From positions 496,001 to 560,000 of the forward strand of contig JAXLUK010000003.1 of the NCBI GenBank assembly GCA_046329555.1: 64,000 bases of DNA, written 5' to 3'. Positions within the stretch are counted from its first letter, which is position 1, and each line of letters starts with the position of its first letter. The notes beneath the pieces were generated by a model. That model was given only the letters and a program-made list of their open reading frames with translations, was not told the DNA's origin and made no database searches. The stretch comes from UBA1941 sp046329555 (GTDB lineage Bacteria; Bacteroidota; Bacteroidia; Chitinophagales; LD1). The translations under genes were made by a program, and so were the position numbers. Of this stretch, positions 45,956 through 53,193 are shown piece by piece.

Positions 45956-48826
45956 ATGCAAGATTGGCGTATTACCGATAGCTTCAAAAACCGACATATT
46001 GGCCCTAACAACCACGAAACCGCCGACATGCTGCAAGTAGTTGGTGCAGTTTCCGTGGACACCCTTATTCAGGAAACAGTTCCGGCCAGTATACTTCGTA
46101 AAACTCCCCTGCAACTGCCTGCTGCACTATCAGAGTTTGACTATCTGAATCTTTTAAGAGAAAAAGCGGCCAAGAACAAGTTATACAAAAACTTCATTGG
46201 CTGCGGCTACTACGGTGCTATTACGCCGGCAGCAATCAGAAGAAATATTTTTGAGAACCCGGGATGGTATACCCAGTACACCCCTTATCAGGCAGAAATC
46301 GCGCAAGGGCGCCTGGAAGCGCTGCTCAATTTCCAAACTATGGTGAGTGATTTAACGGCCATGCCTATCGCCAACGCTTCGTTATTGGATGAAGGTACGG
46401 CAGCGGCTGAAGCCATGCACTTGTTCTGGGGCGTAAAGAACAAACGCGGCGCCGAATTCAATAAATTCTTCGTTTCAGAAAAATGCTTCCCGCAAACTAT
46501 TGCCGTTGTAACTACCCGTGCCGCTATTTTGGGTATTGAAGTAGTAGTTGGAAATCACGAAACCGCAGAATTAACCAATGAGTTTTTCGGTGCGCTGATT
46601 CAATATCCGGCTATCGACGGCGCTATCCATGATTACCGAGCCTTTATAGATAAATGTAAAGCAGTTGAATGCTACGTTACTGTTGCAGCCGATTTACTAT
46701 CACTTACGCTGCTGTCGCCTCCGGGCGAATGGGGTGCCGATTGCGTGGTTGGAAATTCGCAGCGATTTGGTATTCCAATGGGTTACGGCGGACCACATGC
46801 CGCTTTTTTTGCCATTAAAGATGAATACAAAAGAATTATTCCGGGCCGGATTATCGGCGTTTCAGTTGACGCACAAAATCAACCTGCGCTGCGCATGGCG
46901 TTACAGACCCGCGAACAACACATCCGCCGTGAAAAAGCCACATCGAATATCTGTACGGCACAAGCACTTCTGGCCATTATGGCTGGAATGTATGGCGTTT
47001 ATCACGGACCTGACGGACTTGTTCGCATCGCCCGTCGCATTAACCTGATGGCGCAAGGCTTGCAAACGGCGCTTAAAGAAATGAGCTTGCCCGTAAGTGA
47101 AAACGCCTTGTTTGATACCGTTGCGGTTTTTTTAGGAGATCGGATGGAAGCATTGCGCACGTTGGCTTTGCAGCATGAAATAAATCTGTACTACGCCAAC
47201 GGAACTGTTTCTATTTCCATTGATGAAACAACCTCGGAGGAAGATTGGAATGCGCTGGTTAACTTGTTTGCGCAATTCTCAGGAAGTAACAAGAAAATGT
47301 CGCTGGAATCAGCTACTCATGGCGCCAGCCCGTATCAATCGCGCACCAGTACGTTCCTAAGCCATCCTGTGTTTAATACGCATCGCAGCGAAACGCAGCT
47401 CATGCGCTATATCAAATCACTTGAAAACAAAGACCTAAGCTTAACCAAGAGTATGATTCCATTGGGAAGCTGCACCATGAAACTGAATGCAGCGGCAGAG
47501 CTGGAACCGTTGAGCTGGCCTGCTTTCGCCGGTTTGCATCCGTTTGTGCCGAATGACCAGGCCGCAGGTTACCAGGAAATTCTAAAAGAACTGGAACAAT
47601 ACCTGGCGGAAATCACCGGCTTCGCAGCAACTTCATTGCAACCAAACAGTGGTGCGCAAGGTGAATATGCGGGTTTACAGGTGATACGCGCTTATCAGAA
47701 AGATATCGGTCAAGGTCACCGCGACATCGCCTTGATACCCGCCTCCGCCCATGGTACCAATCCGGCTACAGCCGTGATGTGCGGACTGAAAGTAGTGGTG
47801 GTGGCTACCAATGAAAAAGGGGAAATTGATTTTGATGATTTGATGAAGAAAGCAGAAGAACACCGTGATCAGTTAAGTTGCTTAATGGTGACTTATCCTT
47901 CTACACACGGGGTTTTTGAAGGAAACATCAAAGCGGTTTGCGACTTGATTCATTCGCATGGTGGACAAGTGTACATGGATGGCGCTAACTTGAATGCGCA
48001 AGTAGGTCTTACTGGTCCCGGCTTCATTGGCGCTGATGTGAATCACATCAACCTTCATAAAACCTTCGCCATTCCGCATGGTGGTGGTGGTCCGGGAATG
48101 GGTCCTATTTGCGTTGCCGCGCATTTGGCTCCTTATCTGCCTACCAATCCGCATAAACCAACTGGTGGCAATAAACCCATACCGGCAATTTCTGCAGCGC
48201 CTTATGGAAGTGCCAGCATCTTGCTGATTTCTTACGGCTACATCAGAATGCTAGGTGGTGAAGGTTGCACCGATGCCACACGGATCGCCATTTTGAACGC
48301 TAATTATATTAAAGCCCGCCTTGAGCCGCACTTCCCCGTATTATATACCGGCGATGTGCACGGCCGTGTTGCGCATGAATTGATAGTAGATTTCCGTCAT
48401 TACAAACATACCGTTGGCGTTGAAGTAGAAGATATCGCAAAGCGATTAATGGACTACGGCTTCCACGCGCCAACCGTTTCGTTTCCTGTGGCAGGAACGC
48501 TGATGATTGAACCAACAGAGAGTGAAGACAAAGCAGAATTAGACCGCCTTTGCGATGCCTTGATTGAAATCAAAGCAGAAATTGAAAAAATTGCTTCAAA
48601 AGAATGGCCAGTAGATGACAATCCATTGAAAAACGCGCCACATACCATGGCGGTGGTAACTGCTACGGAGTGGTCACACAGCTACTCCCGTGAAACAGCA
48701 GCATTCCCATTACCCTGGGTGCGTCACAACAAATTCTGGCCAAGCGTTAGTCGTGTCAACAACTCGCATGGCGACCGCAACCTGATTTGTACTTGTCCTT
48801 CAGTAGAAGAATACGCCGCAGGTTAA
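45956..48826 (+). CDS. gcvP: Glycine dehydrogenase (decarboxylating), P protein
   Basis: 956-aa full-length P protein of the glycine cleavage system. It decarboxylates glycine with PLP and passes the aminomethyl group to the H protein. The N-terminal inactive half (RHIGPNNHETADML start) and the C-terminal PLP half are both present. The PLP lysine is Lys702 in NLHKTF, followed by the glycine-rich loop PHGGGGPGMGP. No gcvT or gcvH is next to it. The sirtuin gene follows 10 nt downstream. Confidence 0.97.
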   Translation: MQDWRITDSFKNRHIGPNNHETADMLQVVGAVSVDTLIQETVPASILRKTPLQLPAALSEFDYLNLLREKAAKNKLYKNFIGCGYYGAITPAAIRRNIFENPGWYTQYTPYQAEIAQGRLEALLNFQTMVSDLTAMPIANASLLDEGTAAAEAMHLFWGVKNKRGAEFNKFFVSEKCFPQTIAVVTTRAAILGIEVVVGNHETAELTNEFFGALIQYPAIDGAIHDYRAFIDKCKAVECYVTVAADLLSLTLLSPPGEWGADCVVGNSQRFGIPMGYGGPHAAFFAIKDEYKRIIPGRIIGVSVDAQNQPALRMALQTREQHIRREKATSNICTAQALLAIMAGMYGVYHGPDGLVRIARRINLMAQGLQTALKEMSLPVSENALFDTVAVFLGDRMEALRTLALQHEINLYYANGTVSISIDETTSEEDWNALVNLFAQFSGSNKKMSLESATHGASPYQSRTSTFLSHPVFNTHRSETQLMRYIKSLENKDLSLTKSMIPLGSCTMKLNAAAELEPLSWPAFAGLHPFVPNDQAAGYQEILKELEQYLAEITGFAATSLQPNSGAQGEYAGLQVIRAYQKDIGQGHRDIALIPASAHGTNPATAVMCGLKVVVVATNEKGEIDFDDLMKKAEEHRDQLSCLMVTYPSTHGVFEGNIKAVCDLIHSHGGQVYMDGANLNAQVGLTGPGFIGADVNHINLHKTFAIPHGGGGPGMGPICVAAHLAPYLPTNPHKPTGGNKPIPAISAAPYGSASILLISYGYIRMLGGEGCTDATRIAILNANYIKARLEPHFPVLYTGDVHGRVAHELIVDFRHYKHTVGVEVEDIAKRLMDYGFHAPTVSFPVAGTLMIEPTESEDKAELDRLCDALIEIKAEIEKIASKEWPVDDNPLKNAPHTMAVVTATEWSHSYSRETAAFPLPWVRHNKFWPSVSRVNNSHGDRNLICTCPSVEEYAAG

Positions 48827-48836
48827 ATTGAATCGA

Positions 48837-49418
48837 ATGAAGGAACTGGTAGTGCTTACCGGCGCTGGAATCAGCGCAGAAAGTGGTATCAAAACCTTCC
48901 GCGATTCAGATGGCTTGTGGGAAAATCACCGAATTGAAGATGTAGCTTCGCCTGAAGGTTGGGTGCGAAACAAAAAACTGGTTTTAGAATTTTATAATCA
49001 GCGGCGCCGAGATGTGCAACGCGCTAAACCAAACGCTGCCCATCTTGCCCTTGCGAAACTGGAAGACCATTTTAACGTCAGGATTATCACGCAAAATGTG
49101 GATGATTTACATGAACGAGCAGGGTCGAAACAGGTGATGCATTTGCACGGCGAATTACTAAAAGTGCGCAGTGTCAATAACGACAACCTCGTTTTAGACT
49201 GGCGCACTGATTTAATGGAAACAGACCGCGGTCCTGACGGCGCGCCACTTCGGCCTCACATTGTTTGGTTTGGTGAAGATGTGCCCTTAATTCACACGGC
49301 AGCGCAGTGGGTGAGTGAAGCAGATATATTATTAATCATTGGAACGTCGCTTCAGGTATATCCGGCAGCGGGATTATTGCATGCCGCAGCTTACGAGGGT
49401 AACAATATACGAGTTTGA
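48837..49418 (+). pseudogene. NAD-dependent deacylase (sirtuin), 5' part, interrupted by IS element
   Basis: N-terminal 187 codons of a CobB-type sirtuin, starting at ATG 48837 (MKELVVLTGAGISAESG). It shows GAGISAES, FRDSDGLW, TQNVDDLHERAG and the active His in HLHGEL; zinc Cys are absent, as in many Bacteroidota sirtuins. The gene frame runs intact to GAG at 49395-49397, then enters the element and stops after 6 codons. The rest is at 53022-53153, and rejoining gives 230 aa. The lost C-terminal part includes the last NAD-binding strand (KFYIDP), so the truncated product is probably inactive. Confidence 0.93.
49390..49397 (+). repeat. Target-site duplication, left copy
   Basis: CTTACGAG directly before the left terminal repeat; identical to 53014-53021. 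Confidence 0.92.
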
Positions 49419-49423
49419 CCACG
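49398..49423 (+). repeat. Left terminal inverted repeat of the IS1595-type element
   Basis: 26 bp starting GGTAACAATATACG. It is the exact reverse complement of 52988-53013. Confidence 0.95.
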
Positions 49424-49427
49424 GGGG

Positions 49428-49895
49428 TTAAAACCAACTGTTCAACTTTGTTTTTGTCGTTTCGGCGCGGGTTTTGATTCCTTTGAAGGCGGCGATTATA
49501 TCGTTTTGCTCTGTAGTTTTACCATGTATGGTTGATAGCTTTCCAAGTTTCCCCTCGTGTTCATCTATGTTCCTAATAAGGTCGCGATAGAGTTTTATTA
49601 TTTCAGTTCTTGTCTTTTCGCTACTTAAAAGAAAAAGTCTGTTTCTATGAGCATTATAGGCATCGGTATTAGCTTTTAGTTGAGTAAGGTAGGAGGGCAC
49701 AAGTTGATTGCTTGATTGATAGGTTTCATCGAAGCGGCTGATGATTGATTCCATCTCGCTTAGTTCATCGCACAATGCCCGCTTAATAAACTTTCGCTCT
49801 CTCCATTCGTCGTAGAAAGCGGCGAAAACCTTTCCCAAGATTCCCCCGGCGATTGCCATAACCGCGCCTAATAAGATTTTCTGTATATCGCTCAT
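49428..49895 (-). CDS. Membrane-anchored helical cargo protein, hypothetical
   Basis: 155 aa with one N-terminal transmembrane helix (about residues 6-28, KILLGAVMAIAGGILGKVF), followed by an all-helical, charged region that may form coiled coils (about 30-150). It resembles small membrane-anchored helical proteins in general, with no specific family recognised. The start overlaps the stop of the 124-aa gene (TAATG), so the two are translationally coupled. The stop lies only 5 nt inside the left terminal repeat. Confidence 0.65.
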   Translation of the reverse strand: MSDIQKILLGAVMAIAGGILGKVFAAFYDEWRERKFIKRALCDELSEMESIISRFDETYQSSNQLVPSYLTQLKANTDAYNAHRNRLFLLSSEKTRTEIIKLYRDLIRNIDEHEGKLGKLSTIHGKTTEQNDIIAAFKGIKTRAETTKTKLNSWF

Positions 49896-50269
49896 TACTC
49901 GAATACAACTTCTATGGCGCCCGTATTTTTATCTATTATGTAATACCCAAATCGGGAACGAACGCCAATAACAGTAGCCATAGATTTGGATTTTTCAAAC
50001 TCTTCTTTCGGTACGATAATGTACAATGTGGCAGATATAGCGGGGGCGGCCTTCCAAGCGTTCATGCACGCTGCAATCTGTCCGTTGTTCCTTATCTCAA
50101 TGATGAAAAGCGGCGACTTCGTTTTTTTGTCAACAAGAATCATATCGGGAAACATTGTTCCAATGTAATGTTCTTCCTTGTCCACATTCACCAACGCGTC
50201 AAAACGGTTGACAAACATTGAACGGATTTTTTCTGCGACTTTGTGTTGCTCCGAGTTTTGTGCAAGCAT
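49895..50269 (-). CDS. Putative PD-(D/E)XK-like cargo protein
   Basis: 124-aa soluble protein. Residues 41-61 read Pro-Asp, then 16 residues, then Glu59-Ile-Arg61, flanked by hydrophobic strands (MILVD, PLFIIEI). This is the layout of the PD-(D/E)XK nuclease fold with Arg in place of the final Lys. Later strands (ATLYIIVPKEEF) also fit that fold. It could be a nuclease, or an inactive relative used for binding. An AGGAGAG sequence lies 7-8 nt before the ATG, an unusually clear Shine-Dalgarno for this phylum. Coupled to the membrane-protein gene. Confidence 0.5.
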   Translation of the reverse strand: MLAQNSEQHKVAEKIRSMFVNRFDALVNVDKEEHYIGTMFPDMILVDKKTKSPLFIIEIRNNGQIAACMNAWKAAPAISATLYIIVPKEEFEKSKSMATVIGVRSRFGYYIIDKNTGAIEVVFE

Positions 50270-50375
50270 GGTTTTTGCTCTCCTGGTTTAGGCCGTTCAA
50301 AGATTAAAAAAATTTTGGCCGAAACAAGGTTGACGGGCCTTTACAGCATAATTTAACTATAAAATCGTGCCTCCT

Positions 50376-51308
50376 TCAGTCCGCTATCAAGTCCTGATAC
50401 TTTAAACGACCAGCGGCGCGGCTAAGAGCATCCGAAAAGCGCACGTCTTGCGTATTGCCGCGATTGTTGTAACGGTAGCCCGCCTCATTGCAATAACGCT
50501 GTAAATGCTTAGGCGAAACATTATGGTGTATGCCTACAATCTGGCGTTTCAGCAATGACCAAAAACCCTCGATGGTATTCGTGTGAACTTTCCCGCGAAC
50601 ATATTCCCCTTCGCTATGCGAAATAGTTTCATGGGTAAAACCTTTCGTTCCGATTGTAGTGTAGCTTCTATGTTCGTCCGTGTTCACGGTTGCGCCTTGC
50701 TTCACATTATCTACCATAAACGGCACAAGCGTTTCAGCATCTGTATTAGGCACTACTTTCGCAATAACCTTTCCGCCGCGCTCAACTATTCCGGCTACAA
50801 TGGCTTTTTCTCCACTTCCTGTTTCTCCAAACTGCTCCGCCAGTTCCTTGCGCTCCCATGCGTGTTTGTTCCTTCTTTTTCCACCCACAGCCGTTTCATC
50901 TACTTCTACCATATTCTCTAAAACTTGTGGGGCTTTTTCCGCCAGCATTTCACGAATGCGGTGGTTTAAGAACCATGCTGTTTTTTGGGTTACGTCCAGC
51001 ATAGTTGCTAACTGGTGAGAAGAAATACCTTTGCTATGAACACTAAGAATATAGGTTGCTAAAAACCATTTTGTCAATGGCAGTTTAGTGTTTTCATATA
51101 TAGTGCCAACGGTTACAGTAAATTTTTTGCGGCAAACTTTTTCACGGCACTTCAAAGTAACTCCATTAGGAAAGCGATGGACATTCGTAGATGCGCAAAA
51201 CGGACAGCAAGGCGTACCATTCCACAAACTTTCTTCCAAGTATGCGCGACACTTCGCATCCGTGTCAAATTCCTTCTGGAACTGTAAGATTGATTTGAAA
51301 GTTTTCAT
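50376..51308 (-). CDS. IS1595-family transposase (ISXO2-like DDE)
   Basis: 310 aa. An N-terminal zinc ribbon (Cys35-x2-Cys38 and Cys54-x4-Cys59) leads into an HTH-like segment (about 95-120). The ISXO2-like catalytic domain has Asp137 (VEVDETAVGG), Asp211 (VNTDEHRSY), and the third site NTIEGFW (Asn244/Glu247) followed by Lys254, matching the DD(E/N)K class. It moves the element by cut-and-paste or related transfer. No frameshift or stop is seen, so it is probably active. It has its own consensus promoter in the 90-bp gap to the divergent zinc-ribbon gene. Confidence 0.95.
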   Translation of the reverse strand: MKTFKSILQFQKEFDTDAKCRAYLEESLWNGTPCCPFCASTNVHRFPNGVTLKCREKVCRKKFTVTVGTIYENTKLPLTKWFLATYILSVHSKGISSHQLATMLDVTQKTAWFLNHRIREMLAEKAPQVLENMVEVDETAVGGKRRNKHAWERKELAEQFGETGSGEKAIVAGIVERGGKVIAKVVPNTDAETLVPFMVDNVKQGATVNTDEHRSYTTIGTKGFTHETISHSEGEYVRGKVHTNTIEGFWSLLKRQIVGIHHNVSPKHLQRYCNEAGYRYNNRGNTQDVRFSDALSRAAGRLKYQDLIAD

Positions 51309-51331
51309 AATGCAATTCGTTTTGTCATAGA

Positions 51332-51361
51332 CAAAGGTAGATATTTTTTTGAAAAACCAAA
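51332..51361 (-). promoter_or_regulatory. Predicted promoter of the transposase
   Basis: On the minus strand TTTG (51361-51358), 18 nt, TACCTTTG (51339-51332). It fits the Bacteroidota -33/-7 pattern fully, with a short leader of about 20 nt before the ATG. Confidence 0.6.
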
Positions 51362-51376
51362 TTATTTTTTAGATTT

Positions 51377-51392
51377 TTGCTACCGTTAGCAA
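51377..51392. promoter_or_regulatory. Operator-like palindrome before the zinc-ribbon gene
   Basis: TTGCTA and TAGCAA with a CCGT spacer, 7 nt upstream of the ATG at 51399. It may be a regulator binding site or a hairpin in the leader. Confidence 0.35.
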
Positions 51393-51398
51393 TGACAC

Positions 51399-51782
51399 AT
51401 GGATTTGAGTAAGGTTTATAAAAAATTTCCTACCGAGGCTTCGTATCGCGCTTATTTAGAGAAAAAAATATGGGGCAATGAACCAATATGTCCATATTGC
51501 AAATCCACTTATCAGACCCCTATGCCTAAAGAGGAGAGATACCATTGCAATTTTTGTAACAAGTCGTACAGTGTTACAACTGGAACCATATTCCACAAAA
51601 CACGAGTTGATATTAGAAAGTGGATAATACCAATTGACATAATCGTAAACGACAAAGACGTAGGGTCAAGGGAGTTGGCGAGATTAATAGATGTAACCAA
51701 AGATACGGCGGCTCTTATGCTAAAAAAGATATACAAAGCGAATGTATTGAACAGAAAGTGGTTAAAAGCGATTGAACAATAG
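51399..51782 (+). CDS. Stand-alone zinc-ribbon/HTH protein, paralogue of the transposase N-terminus
   Basis: 127 aa. It aligns end to end with about the first 120 residues of the neighbouring transposase: FPTEASYRAYL vs FDTDAKCRAYL, Cys31-x2-Cys34 and Cys50-x2-Cys53, TVGTI/TTGTIFH, and the HTH part SRELARLIDVTKDTA vs SHQLATMLDVTQKTA. It ends before any catalytic domain, with a regular stop, and is not frameshifted. It is transcribed away from the transposase from the same 90-bp gap. The likely role is DNA binding at the element ends or promoter, hence a transposition regulator; this is inference. Confidence 0.8.
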   Translation: MDLSKVYKKFPTEASYRAYLEKKIWGNEPICPYCKSTYQTPMPKEERYHCNFCNKSYSVTTGTIFHKTRVDIRKWIIPIDIIVNDKDVGSRELARLIDVTKDTAALMLKKIYKANVLNRKWLKAIEQ

Positions 51783-51823
51783 GGTACAGGACCATTATTT
51801 AAAATACTGAAAAACAATTATTT

Positions 51824-52684
51824 ATGTCGCAAAAAATGAAAAAAGTATGGGGTAAAGGACCAATCAAAATATGGGACATTGAACTAGATTGTTACATCTT
51901 GACGGATGGAACCGCGATTCTAAACAAGGGGAAGATGATGACCGCCATTGGGCGGCAATGGAAAGGGGCAAGTAGGACGGATTTGCCCAACTTCATTGGT
52001 GCTGTAAATTTACGGCCATTTGTTCGTCCCGAATTGATTGAAAAGTTAAAGGGTGTTGAATTTTATGATGGGAATAGAGTAATTACCGGATTCGAGGATG
52101 ACGTACTCCCAATGGTATGCGATGTTTATTTAGAAGCAAGGTTGGCCGGAGTGCTTACGCCTTCTCAACTCCCAATCGCGCAGAAATGTGAGATATTAGT
52201 AAGGGCGTTTTCTAAAGTAGGTATACGCGCTTTAATATATGAGCAATTAGGATTTGAGCGATTGAAGCATCCAGATGCGTTTAGGATGCTAATAGATAGT
52301 TATCTAAGCGATGAAATTAGAAAGTGGTCTAAGGAGTTTCCCGATGAAATATTTTTTCAAATGGATAGGATTTACGGAAACCAAAAAACCACGTCCCAAA
52401 ACAGGCCATTGTACTATGCAAAATTTATAAGAAAATACATTTACGACCCTATAGAAAAGGGAGAGGTCTTAAAGCGTCTTGATGAAAACACACCAAAGGA
52501 TTCTAAAGGGCGTAAGAAAAAAAGGTTGTTTCAAAGCGCAAGCGAGGATATTGGATTACCAGCAATAAGGTCCCAAATTTGGCAGGTTGTAGGCGCTTTA
52601 AAAATATCTCCCAATAAAAGGTCTTTTGAGATTAATTTCAATAGGATGATGGGAGGTTCCTATCAAGGAGGGTTGTTTGATTAA
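51824..52684 (+). CDS. P63C-domain protein
   Basis: 286 aa with the P63C-type core near residues 85-175 (GFEDDVLPMVCDVYLEARLAG, TPSQLPIAQKCEILVRAFSKVGI, then ALIYEQLGFE). P63C proteins occur in phages and mobile elements and resemble antirepressor-like gene products, but their activity is unknown to me. The C-terminal part is basic (DSKGRKKKRLF). It follows the zinc-ribbon gene after 41 bp on the same strand, probably one transcript. Confidence 0.8.
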   Translation: MSQKMKKVWGKGPIKIWDIELDCYILTDGTAILNKGKMMTAIGRQWKGASRTDLPNFIGAVNLRPFVRPELIEKLKGVEFYDGNRVITGFEDDVLPMVCDVYLEARLAGVLTPSQLPIAQKCEILVRAFSKVGIRALIYEQLGFERLKHPDAFRMLIDSYLSDEIRKWSKEFPDEIFFQMDRIYGNQKTTSQNRPLYYAKFIRKYIYDPIEKGEVLKRLDENTPKDSKGRKKKRLFQSASEDIGLPAIRSQIWQVVGALKISPNKRSFEINFNRMMGGSYQGGLFD

Positions 52685-52701
52685 AAAGGGGCTTGCGCCC
52701 C
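52683..52701 (-). terminator. Terminator of the predicted small RNA
   Basis: GGGGC (52688-52692) and GCCCC (52697-52701) with a 4-nt loop; TTTTT follows on the minus strand. Confidence 0.65.
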
Positions 52702-52797
52702 ATAAAATATTGCCGTTTCGTGATGGTTTCGGCAGACTGGGCTAACCACAACTCTCATTAGGTTGCAGGTAGTGGGCGGTGAAAGCGCCCAACCAGA
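52683..52797 (-). ncRNA. Predicted small RNA of about 115 nt in the IS1595-type element
   Basis: On the minus strand a promoter (52833-52803) is followed after about 5 nt by a region with several possible stems: GGTTG/CAACC enclosing GGGCG/CGCCC, and TGCCG/CGGCA. It ends in a hairpin GGGGC-GCAA-GCCCC followed by TTTTT, a textbook terminator abutting the P63C stop codon. No ORF of note is inside. Promoter and terminator agree in direction and distance. The 5' end is estimated; no known RNA family is recognised. Confidence 0.5.
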
Positions 52798-52802
52798 TTT
52801 TT

Positions 52803-52833
52803 CAAAATTAGTTGTAATTTAGAATATGGCAAA
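52803..52833 (-). promoter_or_regulatory. Promoter of the predicted small RNA
   Basis: On the minus strand TTTG (52833-52830), 19 nt, TAATTTTG (52810-52803); a full match to the Bacteroidota pattern. It overlaps the start of the 41-aa gene on the other strand. Confidence 0.55.
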
Positions 52834-52951
52834 GCCAAAAAAAGACAAAATAGAAAAGCGAACGCCGAAAGAAGCGAGCGCACTATTCCACTCGATAATC
52901 AAAGCGAGTGTAACAGACGTGAAGCAAAAGGCGAAGAAGCCAAAGAAGTGA
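52826..52951 (+). CDS. 41-aa lysine-rich microprotein
   Basis: ATG at 52826 opens 41 codons: a Lys/Pro-rich start (MAKPKKDKIEKRTPKEAS), a short hydrophobic centre (ALFHSIIKASV) and a basic end (KQKAKKPKK). The composition suggests nucleic-acid binding. I recall similar small Lys-rich proteins next to P63C genes in Bacteroidota, but cannot verify that here. It overlaps the promoter of the predicted minus-strand RNA, so expression of the two may be linked. Confidence 0.6.
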   Translation: MAKPKKDKIEKRTPKEASALFHSIIKASVTDVKQKAKKPKK

Positions 52952-52987
52952 ATTTTAAAATCGCTGAAATTCAACATGGTGAAGGGG

Positions 52988-53013
52988 CGTGGTCAAACTC
53001 GTATATTGTTACC
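52988..53013 (-). repeat. Right terminal inverted repeat of the IS1595-type element
   Basis: 26 bp, exact reverse complement of 49398-49423, ending GTATATTGTTACC. Confidence 0.95.
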
Positions 53014-53021
53014 CTTACGAG
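53014..53021 (+). repeat. Target-site duplication, right copy
   Basis: CTTACGAG, identical to 49390-49397. Confidence 0.92.
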
Positions 53022-53153
53022 ACACCCAAATTCTATATTGATCCGGGAACAGCCATTCCGCACCAAATGGCCAACCTCCATATCATTCGCAAAACTGCCG
53101 TAGAAGGCGTAGCCGCGGTGGCGCGCGAGTTGATGGCGCTAAACACCAATTGA
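53022..53153 (+). pseudogene. Sirtuin, 3' part separated by the IS element
   Basis: 43 codons plus TGA (TPKFYIDPGTAIPHQMAN ... ALNTN). This is the C-terminal end typical of CobB-type sirtuins, including the last NAD-binding strand. The first codon ACA follows the GAG at 49395-49397 exactly when the element and one copy of the target repeat are removed. It has no start codon of its own and is probably not translated. Confidence 0.9.
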
Positions 53154-53193
53154 AAGTAAAGCCACTCTTGCTGAAGGCGCTTATATTCGCGGT

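Larger units (their letters stand above)
49398..53013. mobile_element. IS1595-family transposon with passenger genes, 3616 bp
   Basis: Bounded by 26-bp perfect inverted repeats and flanked by an 8-bp direct repeat (CTTACGAG), the duplication length known for the IS1595 family. It encodes an ISXO2-like transposase. The cargo to the left of the transposase is two coupled minus-strand genes. To the right are a plus-strand zinc-ribbon gene, a P63C gene, a 41-aa microprotein and a predicted minus-strand small RNA. It sits inside the sirtuin gene, which rejoins in frame when the element and one repeat copy are removed. IS1595 members with passenger genes are known; this cargo set I do not recognise. 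Confidence 0.93.

Noticed and set aside
48837..49418. Truncation of the sirtuin by a frameshift or sequencing error
   Set aside because: The missing end is found intact at 53022-53153 behind an element with perfect inverted repeats and an 8-bp duplication, so insertion explains it.
52683..52797. Small RNA as an omega RNA of a TnpB/IscB system
   Set aside because: No TnpB, IscB or IS200/IS605 transposase is present in the element; P63C shows no nuclease motif.
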